A DNA stretch of 64,000 nt from Undaria pinnatifida. Taxonomy: Eukaryota > Sar > Phaeophyceae > Laminariales > Alariaceae. Positions 10,084 through 22,600 of this stretch are shown one piece after another. Under the pieces are notes generated by a model. The model searched no databases and had not been told where the DNA came from. It was given only the letters and a program-made list of their open reading frames with translations. Both the position numbers and the translations under genes were made by a program. Location of the stretch: NCBI GenBank assembly GCA_012845835.1, contig JABAKD010000022.1, positions 499,501 through 563,500 of the forward strand, given 5' to 3'. Numbering within the stretch: position 1 is the stretch's first letter; each line of letters starts with the position of its first letter.

Positions 10084-11289
10084 ATGGAGAATGAGAACCC
10101 CCGAGAGCCACTATCAGCAACGTCTGACGCTGAAGGATCGCCGACGATACTTTCGCAAGAAAAAAGCGGCGATGTAGACGAGGCGTCTCGTTTAAAGGAC
10201 GCGCCTCGTCCAAAAAGCGGCTCGGCGAGGCCAGGCGTTGAAGACTTCGACGGTAGCGACAGCAGCCAATCCTTACCTGCTTCTGCCCGAAGCTTGCCAA
10301 TTGCGGAGCCACCGGCGCTGCCAGTAAGTGCCACAGGTATCGCCGGACGGACAATCCCACTAGGGCGAGCAGGAAGTGGACTCGACCAGAAAGCTAAGTC
10401 TTCTACTCGCATGGACGGGGACAATGGAGGACCGGACGACTTCGCAAACGGAGCTAATTTTAGAAATCTCGGTGATGGGGGGCGTGTTGGGGGAGCCTTT
10501 GACCTGCCAGTGGCCACTGGGATCCCACCAAGACCAAACGCTGGTCCTCCTGCGGGGGGCTCAACCACGTTGAAGGAGGTTGCTGACGGAGAATTTGCTA
10601 CTCGTGGGAGGTTCCGACGGTCACGTGCGGTGACCCCCGTAGAGTCGCCGCTCGAGTTAAGGGAAAAATTCTGGCTGGGGGTAAAGCTAGCGCAAAGAGG
10701 GCCTATGAAGCTGCCGTCAGAGACACGAGAGAATTTTACGGCGGGCATCAAACCAGATCGGAAACAATCCAAGATTATGCCGACGATATTGGGAACAAAC
10801 CGGTTAACGATGGCCACGGTTCGAGCTGCTATCAAACTAAAGAAAAAGGCTAACGTGATCCAGGCGAAGTCGGTGCTGAACTGGTCCATCCTAGACCCCC
10901 GATCTCCGCGCATGCGGTATTGGAAAAACTGGATGTTCATGAATATCATGTACACTGTCCTTGTGGTGCCGTGGCGGATCAGCTTCAACTCGCCCGCGCA
11001 AGCTTTCGGGTTGACTGTTAGCGCGATCGTGAACGTGTCCTTCGTCATTGACACTATCTTGCACTTTTTTACTGCGGTGGAGACGGAATCGGGTCTTGTG
11101 ACAGACCACGCGGTAATACTGCGCAAGTATTTGTCGTCATGGTTTATCATAGACCTGGTGACCTGCCTCCCGTACACCACGCTGCTTCGAAATAGCATAC
11201 CCGCCAGCATGAGAGTGCTGACTCCCCTACGGGGCATAAGGCTGCTGTCTCTCTTGAAGGTCGCCAAGGTCTACGCCATGCACTACGAG
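10084..11289 (+). CDS. Channel exon 1: N-terminus and repeat 1 S1-S4
   Basis: ATG at 10084 is the first after an in-frame TAG (10072). 402 codons end CACTACGAG|GTACGC in phase 0. Residues 1-270 are Ser/Pro/Gly-rich and probably disordered. S1 about 280-300 (WKNWMFMNIMYTVLVVPW), S2 about 308-331 (SAIVNVSFVIDTILHFF), S3 about 348-364 (KYLSSWFIIDLVTCLPY), S4 about 376-397 (MRVLTPLRGIRLLSLLKVAK) with basic residues R, R, R, K, K. The S3 aspartate and the LLKVAKVY end are typical of the CNBD channel superfamily. Confidence 0.9.
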
Positions 11290-13519
11290 GTACGCGGTGT
11301 ATTCTTGTAATTTGTATTTTGTTTTTTTGCCATCCAACAACGCGAAGAATGAGCGTCAGCGTCGACCACATATAAACATACGCGGTCGTACGTGTAATAA
11401 GCATCGATACGATTATATACATGTGCGGTATATTGTTGTGAACACTTTAAAAGTGACATGCGTCCTTCAGAAGCGCTGGCAGGAGTCATGGTGCGCTTGT
11501 TCCACGTCGTCTCGGAGTGGGTGAGGTGGGTGGGTGGGTGGGTGGGTGGGTGGTGGCGGGCGAGTGGGTGCGATTTCTCTGACAATTGGCCGACTCCAAT
11601 CGAAACCCTGAAGTGCTCCTGTCATTTTTCCGTCGTCGCGCACAATAGCGAGTCACTCAGTCGATACTTATGCTGCCCCGAGCTGTCCCATCCGTGCGGG
11701 CGGAAAAAGCAAACGCCTCCAACTCGCCTCTTCCCGAAGCGCACCACGGCATTTTGACGCCGATTTCCCCTTGGCGCCGCCCTCCCGAAGCGTGGTACTG
11801 CATGTGAACGCCGTATTGGTTAATAGTGTGAGTTGGCTAGCTATACGAAAAGTAAGTCGCCGACTGGGTGTTAGTTGGCTTTTTCTTAGAGGTCGGTCCT
11901 TGCACTGATTTTCATTTTGGTATCTGACTGGGTCGTTGACGCGTGCTAAAGTAGAGGAAGCACTTATATATAGGCGATCGTGTAACATTTTGTGAATAAC
12001 GGGGTTCCTTAACCCAAAATGGTCGAAACATGTCAGTCTTGTTGTCTAATCTGACCACTTTTGTACCCAGGTCATGGATTGATCAATCAAAGAAACGCTC
12101 TCAGTTTTCCTCAAAATCAGTTTCTGGGTGAAGGGTGAATGGTGAGGCGTTAGACCTCCTCAGTAGGTTAGGAGCCCCATGAAAAAACGCGGTGCTCCTT
12201 CAGCGTGCTATTTCTACTATTACTAGCACGTCCGTTGGTGGCTCGCGGTGTGGTTGATATCGAGAAATGCTCACCCCTCCCGACGCCACAGCATTGAATT
12301 TTGACACCGTTGTCTCCTCAACCCTCCCGCCCCGAAGCTGAGTCATCCTACGGTAGGGGTGCAGCAGAAGTTTTGAAAAAAATTCTGACAAGTTTCGAAG
12401 AAATTTTCTGAGCTCCTAACATGAGGAGCTAGCTCAATATCAACACCATCGTCCATCGTCGCCCGATACTGCATGACTTTGATGGCGTTCGTCCGCGCAA
12501 CACCCGACCAACATTCGTTTTGCGCTAGCCCAAAAACAGATATACTCGTAAAGTTATCATACTAATCGATAATGCCACGCTTGAGGAGCTCAACCGCACT
12601 ATAGAGGTAAGGAAAAGCGCTATAGATGATAGGAACCGCACTATAGAGGTCAGAAACGTTTGGCAAAAAACATACTCTACCGTGGGATGAGTCAGCTATA
12701 CCAGGACATACATGGTGGCCACAGACGGCCAAGGAGGAAGAACATAAGATAAGCAAACGTTGTTTACGTAATATGCGGAAGAAATATACTGAGCGCCCAA
12801 ATGTTGGAGGTATCTGTATTTGGAGGAGGAGCGGTGATCCGTCTCTAATAGGATGCGTGGTGAAGGGTCACATAACTGAGGCAACCAACCTATGAAGACG
12901 CCCCGACCACAAGCGTGAAACATATTTTCAACGACATGCGCCCCTTCGTCCCTTCGAGACTGTAAAAAGGGGGGGGTGGGGGTGTACTCGACATTCATGC
13001 ATGGCCGTAGTGGAATGATCATAGCTATTAGTAGGTGTTAGACCCTCGATTCCCTACAATGGCGGGACGGAGTGTGTCGGGTTTTCACCCACCAGGCGGA
13101 CATTGTTTGCACCAGGCGCGAACGTGTTCGGCGAGTCGCATGAAGGGTGGGCTGCATCCTAGGAAGAACCGCTTGTGAGGCGGAGTTGCATATGGATAAC
13201 AGCTTCAATGAGTGCATGTGGATAACAGCTCCAATGAGTGCATATGGACAACAGTTTCAATGAGTTAATTTAATTTCCGGTATGGCCAGACTGCAAAGAG
13301 GGGGGGGAGGGGATGTAAAAAACAAAAACGATTTCCTCCTCGACCAAATGAACAGCCCGCGCGGCCGGGATGTGGGGTGCGTTCGAAACGCAACGAAAGT
13401 AGAGGTAAACACGGACACGGCATGATCGTACGTGTACCGCTGCGCGCTGCTTCCCACTACTGGCGGAGGGATGCTGACACACCACCCTTGCTACGACAAG
13501 GGTAGCGACAACAACAACG

Positions 13520-13600
<81 letters not shown>

Positions 13601-16600
13601 ACAACAAGTACAATGTGTGCTAGTATGAAATTTAATAACTCACGCTACTAATACAGCAATTCAAGGCAAAAAAGTATATAATCAGTATTTTCCACCGTTG
13701 AAGGGGGCGATCGATCATACATGCTCCTTATATTGTTGTTGTTGTTGTTGTTGTTGTTCTCACATTAACTCGCATAATCAAGTCCGTGGTCACAGGACAG
13801 GCTCCAGTCACTCTGGGGCTGAGGAATACCCCAGGGAAAAAACGCAAACAAACCAAAGGTGGTACACGCATATATCACAGCTGACGCTATCCATGCCTCC
13901 ACCAGAAACATATAAAAGTGAAATCGGGAGTCAGTCTACGACACGCCAGGTCCATACCGGTGCATACGTCTCACTACTCGCGCCTGGAAAAATCGACTAT
14001 ACCTGACTTAAATGGAATATATCGGGGGAGTTATGGAGTTGAATCAATTTACACTACGATTACCCCAAGGCGTTCATTAATTTCCGCGTTCAAGAGAGAA
14101 GATAGACTATAGTGTTGAAGAACAGCACAGGACACCCAACAACAACCATCAGTACTATCCCAGACCGGGTTTCTTATTCGGGAAAGAGTGCATACTACAC
14201 TAACTTCAGTACAGCGGCTAAAGGATTTCGTGTTTCCCGGGAAATGTCAGCCTGCCGTTCTCATTATCCTGTTTCCTGTTCTTAGGTGCCCTGAGTTTAC
14301 CAGTGGCGTTCTTGTTGTAATCCTTGCTGAACACGTTAAGAGGCTGGGGTGAGACACAGAGTATCCCCGCAGGCCCGCGAAGTAAGCATATCCTCGGCAT
14401 TACTCACTTTTGTAGCTCAGAAGCGGAACGGAAGCAGCTTGTACTAATGAATTCCTCAGAATCGTGATGACAACTGGGACGCGAGGCGCGTGTCTCTCCG
14501 TCTCCTGACTATCCCGAGTACGAAACGCCATCCTATCAATACAAAAACGGTCAATTACCCAATGTAGGTGGGTAGTTACGGCCGGTCCAAGGCCGTGCCA
14601 TAACCAATGCCTAGACCATTGGACTTTTTCGTCGTGTTGCAGTTTGGGTTCACGCTTCTTCTTTAATGCTTTTTAGCACCGCACTCTCCTTTAATGCGAA
14701 AAAATACTTGGAGTATAGCGTGGGATGGTTGCTCTAGTACTACGACAGGAGGACCATAGCAACCAGAACCCACGACAAACAAAAAGAAAGCTTGTATTAA
14801 CCTGTTTTACGACCTACGTTTGGTCCTCAGTACTACTGTACGGTGTTATGTGATTACTCTGTTCCGCCGTGGCACGCAGTGAAAGGGTTATTGAGTCAGT
14901 TTCGGGCGAGGCGTAGAGGTACTCCTGTGAGTACATCCCTAACCCTAACCTTGAGGCTCAGAAAACATTTGGTGTAACAGTTGTAGATGTGCTTGCCTAC
15001 CGTACCGGCTGGAAGTACTATTGATATTAATGATAGTACATATTTGATGGTATCAATAGCATTTGCGCCTTCTCTCTATCGCGATTTGATTGGCCCCAAA
15101 GGGGGTTACACTGGTAGACAGTTTGACGATGGAGTGCTAGGTTTTGATCATCCGCCCCGTTGGTGGTTGATGAGGGTTGATGATGGTTAATGGTCGTTGA
15201 TGATGGCTGATGGTGGTTGATTGTGTTTGATGATACGTGATGATAAGTGATGATAAGTGATGATGAATGATGATGAGTGATGATAAATGATGATGAGTGA
15301 TGATGAGTGATGATGCTGGATAATGCTTGACGATAATTGATGATGATCCATGATGCTTGATGGTGCCTCGTGATGGTCGATGATGAGACATGCCGATTGA
15401 TGATGCTTGATGATGCCTGATGATGCTTGACGATGCTTGATGATGCTTGATGATGTTTGACAGGTGAGCCCTGTGGCAATGAGCATCGGGAAAACGCTGG
15501 TGACGGTCATTTTGACGGCACATCTTCTCAGCTGTCTCTGGTTTTGGGTGAACTGTTTCGAGGCCTTGGACAATGTGAGTGCTCCCTCCGGCCTGTTAAG
15601 ACGCTTCCGAACACTTAAAAAAGAAAATTACTTGGATTGGTAAATGCCTATCACGTATTATCCATTATGCTTCATTTTGTCGATATGCGCTCCTTTCACC
15701 ATTAGTAGTGCTTGTTGACATCATCACCACCAATGTAAACGCGACAAATTTACCGGTGCATCTTCTCAGCTGCCTCTGGCTTTTTGGGGTGAACTTAGTC
15801 GAAGCCTTGGATTCTGTGAGTGCTCCGGGCGTATGAAACAAGTATATGCACATCGTTCTTGATCGATACATGTTCTCTTCATTATTGGGGGTGCTCGTTG
15901 CCATCGGCGCCATCTTCAACAAATAACTTTTTTTTGGTTCGGCTCAGAAATACACGCCTCCGCAATGCTATCCAATACCAGCAGTGATATTCCGCGGGGG
16001 GTTGGGGTGAGAAATACCTTGTGTTATAGAGGGAAACCTCGCAACTACCAGGGCCTACTTCGCGAGTTCAAGCCAACCAAGGAACTTTTTCTTGATAAAT
16101 AAATGGTGGCATGCGTGTGTCAATAGCGGCCAAGCGCATGCATGCACAATTCGATGCGATCCGACGAGGCGATACAAACTTAAAAGTTTTCTCGATATAA
16201 AAACGAACGCAGGCACTGTAGGTACTAATAGCGCCTTCTACGCAACTCCGGATCTGAAGCAAGAAAAGCGAGGGAGTTGGGAGAACAATGCGGAGAGAGA
16301 TAGATGGGAATAGATGGGACGGAACGAACAAGAAACAAAGCACGCACGCGCACACGCACAAACGCACACACGCACACACGCACGCACGCACGCACACACA
16401 CGACGCATGAAAACAACGAGCGCGAGGTAGAGACGTATCGTCGCCGCAATCGGGGTCTCCAGCGGTATGCATCGGGGCGATCCGATCGCCTGATGGAGCG
16501 TAGGGCGTGCGATACCTAGCTGCTGAAGCATGGTAGGATACTTGTAGAGATGGCCCATTGGCCTTCTGGGGCTCTTTGCCAACGGCATGTTGTTACATGA

Positions 16601-19600
16601 CGACATGTGTTGTCATAAACAACACCAGAGGGAGATTCACCCGCATACACATTAGGCGCGGATCGCCGAGGTCAAAAGTATGTACGGCTGTCTTTGCTAT
16701 CGGCCCGCACCGCCTCTCAACGCGGACGATATGTGGTACACGGCGAGACCTGTTACATACAAAGCCAGAGGATGCCTAAGCCCGTGAACACAGCCGTACG
16801 GATCACCGAACCCGGCCGCGAGCCAGTGCTGACCGACCAACCAATCAATCGACCAACCATTCACCAACCAACCAATCAACATATCGACCGACCAATTGAA
16901 CGACCGACCGGCCAACCAGCCGACCGACTTCCCCGAGGACCGACCGACCGACCGACCCAAGAAACCAACAGAGAATGTACTTAGTCATCAGGATCGATTC
17001 CGTTTTTTAACGTTACCCCCCTACCACGATTAACGACATGTATTGGATGTAACGCACCACGCAACACCAGCTTACGCCAAAGCCATGGACACAGTGCGGA
17101 CTACCAACCTCCGCGGCTAGCCAGTACTTATCCTCGTTCTACTTCATCATCTACACCATGATGACGGTGGGATACGGGGACCAGCACGCGGAACCTTCGA
17201 GCAAAAAGGTAAGGACAACATGAATAACCCACAGCAATTTTGTTATGTTCGTCGTTGGACAAGAAAAGGGGGTAGCAGGGGGGGTGTACTCACTATCAAC
17301 AATGGCCGTAGAATTCATCTACACCATGATAACGGTCGCATACGGGGACCAATACGCGGAACCTTCCAGAAACAATGCCAAGGACAACAACCCGCAGCAG
17401 CCTTTTTGTTCGTCGTTGAGCAAAGAGGGTGGGGGGTGGAGGGGGTAACCACAACCACATCATTAGTCGATAGGACCGTAGACCATAGCATCCCTTTACT
17501 GCCGGGACGGAGCACGTCGGGTTTCCACCGACCAGGCGGAAGGAGGGACGGGGGGGGGCGGGGAGGTTGTACTCAGTTTGTGCATGGCCGTAGTCGTATG
17601 ACCATAAACCCTCGCACACCTACTATGCCGGGACGGAGCACGTCGGGTTTTCACCAACCAGGTAGACATTGCTTGCACCAAGCGCGGAGCGCCGTGAGGT
17701 GTTCGGCGAGTCGCATGAAGGGTTGAACTGCATCCTCCCAAGAACCACTCGTAAGACGGACTTCGGCACCTTATGCCTACTTTCTTGTCTATGGATGACA
17801 GCGCCAATGAGCAAATTTGTTTTCTGGTGTGTCCACTCCAGAGACGGCAATGGGTACGAGTATTACTATGTAACTGCCTCGTGGGTGCCTTACCATATTC
17901 ACACTACGTGATGCGATCATTCCCCTTGTGCGGAGTTAGGGTTCTCCGCCCCGTATAATATGATGTACTCGATAACCATCATGATGACGTCATAGCGACC
18001 GCGAAAAAAAAAACGATAAAAAAACGGTACCCTGGTTGTCTATTAATAGCTCACGCAGTGATTGGCATGTTTTACAGCATGGTTGCCAACCAACGCCAAC
18101 CGCAATATATATAATGTTTTACAGCGTCGGTGCCAACCGAGGCCAACTATTATATGTACATTTTAAGGGGGAGAGGGGGGGGGGGTGTACTCATTTGTTG
18201 CTAAACGTAGCCGTGCATACTCGACGTTCCCAGCCAGGCGTGGTTGGACCCTTTCGATAGACTAAGGTTGCGGTGTGGGGGAGGCGTTGTAATATTTTAA
18301 AGGCCTCCGGATTTATCATCGACTCGGAGCCATTCGTGCCAGTGGCTGTTCAATCTATTCGCAGCATGAAGCTATCGTGCTTGTTGATTTTGAGACAGGC
18401 AACGACCACCATGGGATTGCTTTTTACGCTTCGACAAAATCAAACATTTGAAGTCCGTTTTTGCGCCAGGTACAGCGTCACTCGCGCGAGTGGCCCACTC
18501 TCGGTGGTAGCGAAAGGCGAAAAAGGAAGCATAATACTACGTATAAGATACTACGTATTATACTATATACCAGGTATTATATGGTACTAGGTATAATAAA
18601 ACACTTCGAAGCATATAGGACTGCGCACAATACTTTACAATGCGATGTAGAATACAATAATGTCGTCGCATGGGTCGGGACTACAGGGAAAAACTAACCA
18701 ACAAAAAAGACGATTACTAAAACGATTGCGGCATTGGCCACACGATGATAGCGTCGACAACAATTTCTGAGTGCAGTGAAAAGGGTGATTTTCCATTTTT
18801 TTTACGCGTGATTTTGCAGCACGTTCACTCTCTTTTTGCCTCCTTCTCCTCCTCCTCCTCCTCCTCCTCCTCCTCCCCCCATCGGCCGCCGCCGCGCGTG
18901 CGAAACGAACACCTCAACAGGGGCTGCTCCTGAGCTTGATTATCCAGCTGACCGGTGCTACGCTTTTCGGTTTCATCATCGCCGCCACCAGGCGAATAGT
19001 GCAGTTCATCGCGCCCATCCAGAAGGTCACCATTACCAACCTCCAGGTGACAACCCATCTCTCATTGAAAAAAATATATACACCAGACGCCCAGGTATAT
19101 TTAGTCTAAATATATATATATATAAGCCATGCACCCCTTCCCAAAGTATCGTATATATAAGCTATGCACCCCTTCCCAAAGTATCGTATATATAAGCTAT
19201 GCACCCCTTCCCAAAGTATCGTATATATAAGCTATGCACCCCTTCCCAAATTATCGTATTTCCAAGCTATGCACCCCTTCCCTAAGTATCGTATTTCTAA
19301 GCTATGCACCCCTTCCCTAAGTATCGTATTTCTAAGCTATGCACCTCTTCCCTAAGTATCGTATTTCTAAGCTCTCCACCCCTGGAGGTGTATACAAGCT
19401 TTGCACCCCTGGAGGTGCATACAAGCCATGCACCCCTTCCTTCCCAAAGTATTGTATTTTATTACCACACCTTGATCCCACCCTGTGTGATTTTCGGGCT
19501 AGGTTAGGGTTGAGGCCTCTGGTTACGCTGGGACCTGGTGCCAGGTGTATGCCTTGAAAAAATTACCGAGCTTCCGCCCATCGAAGGCTGTATGCTTACT

Positions 19601-22600
19601 TCTGCCATCGCGTCAATGCATGCGAGTTATTGACGCGACCGCAGAAAAATATCTGAAATCGCCGTCGACCGACGGCTTCGACGAGCAAGTATGCTATTGA
19701 TCAGCGGATATTGTTCTAGTTCATAGCCAACAAAGTACATCCCTCTATAGTCCCGGTTGTCCACTCTATTGCCTGCGAAATCCCTTGGCACGCATGAGAA
19801 AATCCAGTAGTGGTAGTATGCGGAGTAGTGCCGTTGCCGCTCTAGTGCAGGTATTTCCCTCTATAGTGCACATACCCGCACTATAGAGGCAACCGGCGTT
19901 GCTGTATACCAGTACCTGGTATACGTTAGAGCTCGTCGGATCTCGTCGGTTGTCGCCGACTGCTTAGCATTAGTCCTGATCCCCATATTTGCTTCTGCCA
20001 CCGCAAAAAAACACGCGCGTTTCACCCCGTCGCAGAAAATCTCGGAGTACGCCATCGACCGGCGGTTGCCGGACGGTGTGACCTCTCGAATCAAGCGGCA
20101 CTTTCGGTACTTTTACTTCAAGACGTCGGTTTTCGACGAGCAAGTGGTGATGCAGCACGTCCCGTGGCAAGTATCGCAGGAGGTTATGGCCACGACGCAT
20201 CGCGTGGCGTTAGCTGCGACCAGCCTACTGCAGGTGAGAAGGATTTGCAAAAATGTTCATTGCTGGTCATGATGAAGAAGAGGTGAGTGCAACTACTACT
20301 GCCCAGACCGAGGCTGTGGTACGGGGAGGACGCCTCTTTTGTTCACTACCGGACTTTCACGTTTTCACCACTCGCACGAGTGACTCTGTACCTCACTGGC
20401 AAATAAAAAACAATTTCGGCGTTTCTTTTTTGGCGCACTGTAGCTTCCCATTCCATACGTAGTAGTCGCATATTCATAGCGTTAAATTAAAACGTCACGG
20501 TAGCTTAAGGCCGCAAAACGAACAGGGGAGGGGGGGTGGGTCACTCGCGTGAGTGACCCGTATCCACTGCAAAGAAAAGGTTCCAAAACAGAGCAAAAAA
20601 GTGTAAAAAAAATGTACACTCATAGCGGTGTATATAAACGAGCCGGTCGCCCCGGTGGCGAATCAGGGTATCCTCGAGCCTGGTATAGGTCAGTTTCGTG
20701 AGTTCGAGCCCGCCGAGTGCATACTCGTATAAAGTCGTTGGGACTTTTTCTTGTGCACAAAATTGACTTGCGGAAAGCTCGAGAGCGTGAGTTAGCAACA
20801 CTCGATGAAAAACCGACGAGCAGTGGGATTGCTGAACCCTATGCGCGATAAAAATTGAAGGCAAGAACCGGGGGGGAGAAGGGACGACACCTGTGACCAC
20901 GGCTTATCCAGAAGCTGGAAAGTAGAAGTGTGTGAAAAAAAAATAACAAAAACAAACAAACAAACGAAACATGCACCCCTGCTTCATATACCAGTCGTAC
21001 ACTGATCTACCTGGCACCAGGTCCAAAACCGGCCGCAAGGCGAAGCCCTCACCTAGCCCCACAATCATTACTGGTATAGGGGGTGGGGTCAGGGTGTATA
21101 TATACTATTTAACATACGAAACTTTGGGTCGTAGGGGTACGAGACTTATACGCACCCCTAAGGGTGTGTTAGTATATAAATACATGTATATATAAATATG
21201 TTGGCCCTAGCACGAGAGCGGCCGAAGGCTTCGATTTAGACGAGGTTTTGGGTTGTTTTCGAGCTAACTCGAGCTGAGGTCCGCCCCTCGGCGCGCTGTT
21301 TCCTGGAGGTTCCTCAGCTTGCTCGACTCTCCCAGCCCTGCCACCGGGGTCGGCGTCGGTCGTGCTCGCTTCGCGTTGTGGTGGCCTACGCAAGTACCAC
21401 TTTTTTTGCAAGTTTTCGGTTCCGAAATGTCTAGTGCGAAGCCGTGCCGTATAAACACACCATATAAATTTATGTTTTTTGACACGAAAAGCGACCCCCG
21501 TTAGACAAGGCCGTCCCGCTATCCACATGCACACAAAGGTTGACGAGAATTGTACATGTCTTGCTGCACGAGTTCCTGGCGACAGCTACAAAAAAATTGG
21601 AAAACAGTGTAGGATAGGTAAGAACTTGTATATTATAGGCCGGTTTCCCGCAAAATGCACTGAAACATACCTCTGGCAATTTGTTTTTTTGAATCGAACC
21701 GACGTCACTGCTACACACACGCGTATTATGTATAAATCATTCGCTTGCCTAGGGGGGGTGGTCGAAAGGCGGTGGTAAGAACGTGGTGATAAGTGTCCTT
21801 CATTTGGCCCGATGTCGGTTAAGGTGGGGTTAGCTTACGTAGCCAATACGTCTCTTAACCAGAGCAGTGTCGAGTGCCACACCGAGTCGCTGGGCGGTCG
21901 CCTAGTCGTCTGCATGAAGTGATCTTGAGCGCTTATATTTCGACGATCACTGCTATAGTCGGCCACATTCATCACCAGCGCGGCCGGGGCAACCTAAAAA
22001 GATAAACGATCTTCCTCACAGAAGGAGCTCTATATACCTCCCCTTAAAAAAAAAATTACTTTTGATAAACGTTGCGCGCTTAACCTGATTTATAATCTTC
22101 GTCTATTGCCCTTGTTTTCGAGCGCTTACCTTGCGGCTATCATCAACCACTATTATTAGTCGGCCAGATACATGCACCAGGGATGAGCATCGACTCTAAT
22201 TTTTTTTCGATATCAAAGCTGACGTGTTAAGCAGATTAATTTAAACACATCACCAACATTGAGCTAACCCGGGGAGCTTGCCCCTCTCCAGAAGAAGATA
22301 TTAGCTACAACAGGTGTTTATAATATTTGGGAAGATAGTTGACGTTATGCTTCCCGTTACCTCTACTATTCACGACGCCGACCGTGTCCGAGCAGGACCA
22401 AGATTTTTCGCCGGCCGTGCTTATGCGATTGGCGAGGGCGATGAAGCCGATGGAGTTGGATAGCGGTCACGAGGCGGCGCGGCAAGGGGACATCGTCCTG
22501 CAGGTGGGTGACATCGTAGCGGTCAATCTGACAAAAAAACAATCTGGACCGTTGCTGCTGCCACACTCCCAGACCAGCGCGTTGAGCAAAAGCTGGGATA

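Larger units (their letters stand above)
11290..15463 (+). other. Intron 1 and its repeats
   Basis: GTACGC...CAG. Contents: a GGTG run at 11523-11556; remnants of the MITE end at about 11995-12035 in reverse (GGTTCCTTAACCCAAAATGG); TIR-like GCACTATAGAGGT at about 12595 and 12639; a dispersed repeat at 13040-13200; an AAC array at 13507-13607; the GTT-associated element at 13734-13862; and a TGATGA minisatellite up to the acceptor. 14113-15100 shows nothing recognisable apart from CCCTAACCCTAACC at about 14937. Confidence 0.6.

Noticed and set aside
10077-11267. 396-codon open frame on the minus strand opposite channel exon 1
   Set aside because: It lies wholly antisense to an exon with clear transmembrane segments and splice fit. 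Its translation has no family features.
14930-14956. Telomere-like CCCTAACCCTAACC
   Set aside because: Only two units, inside an intron. GGGTTA words near 8100 are also too degenerate to be a telomeric tract.
19120-19450. Possible CRISPR-like array (35-bp repeats)
   Set aside because: Units touch each other without unique spacers, and the genome is eukaryotic.
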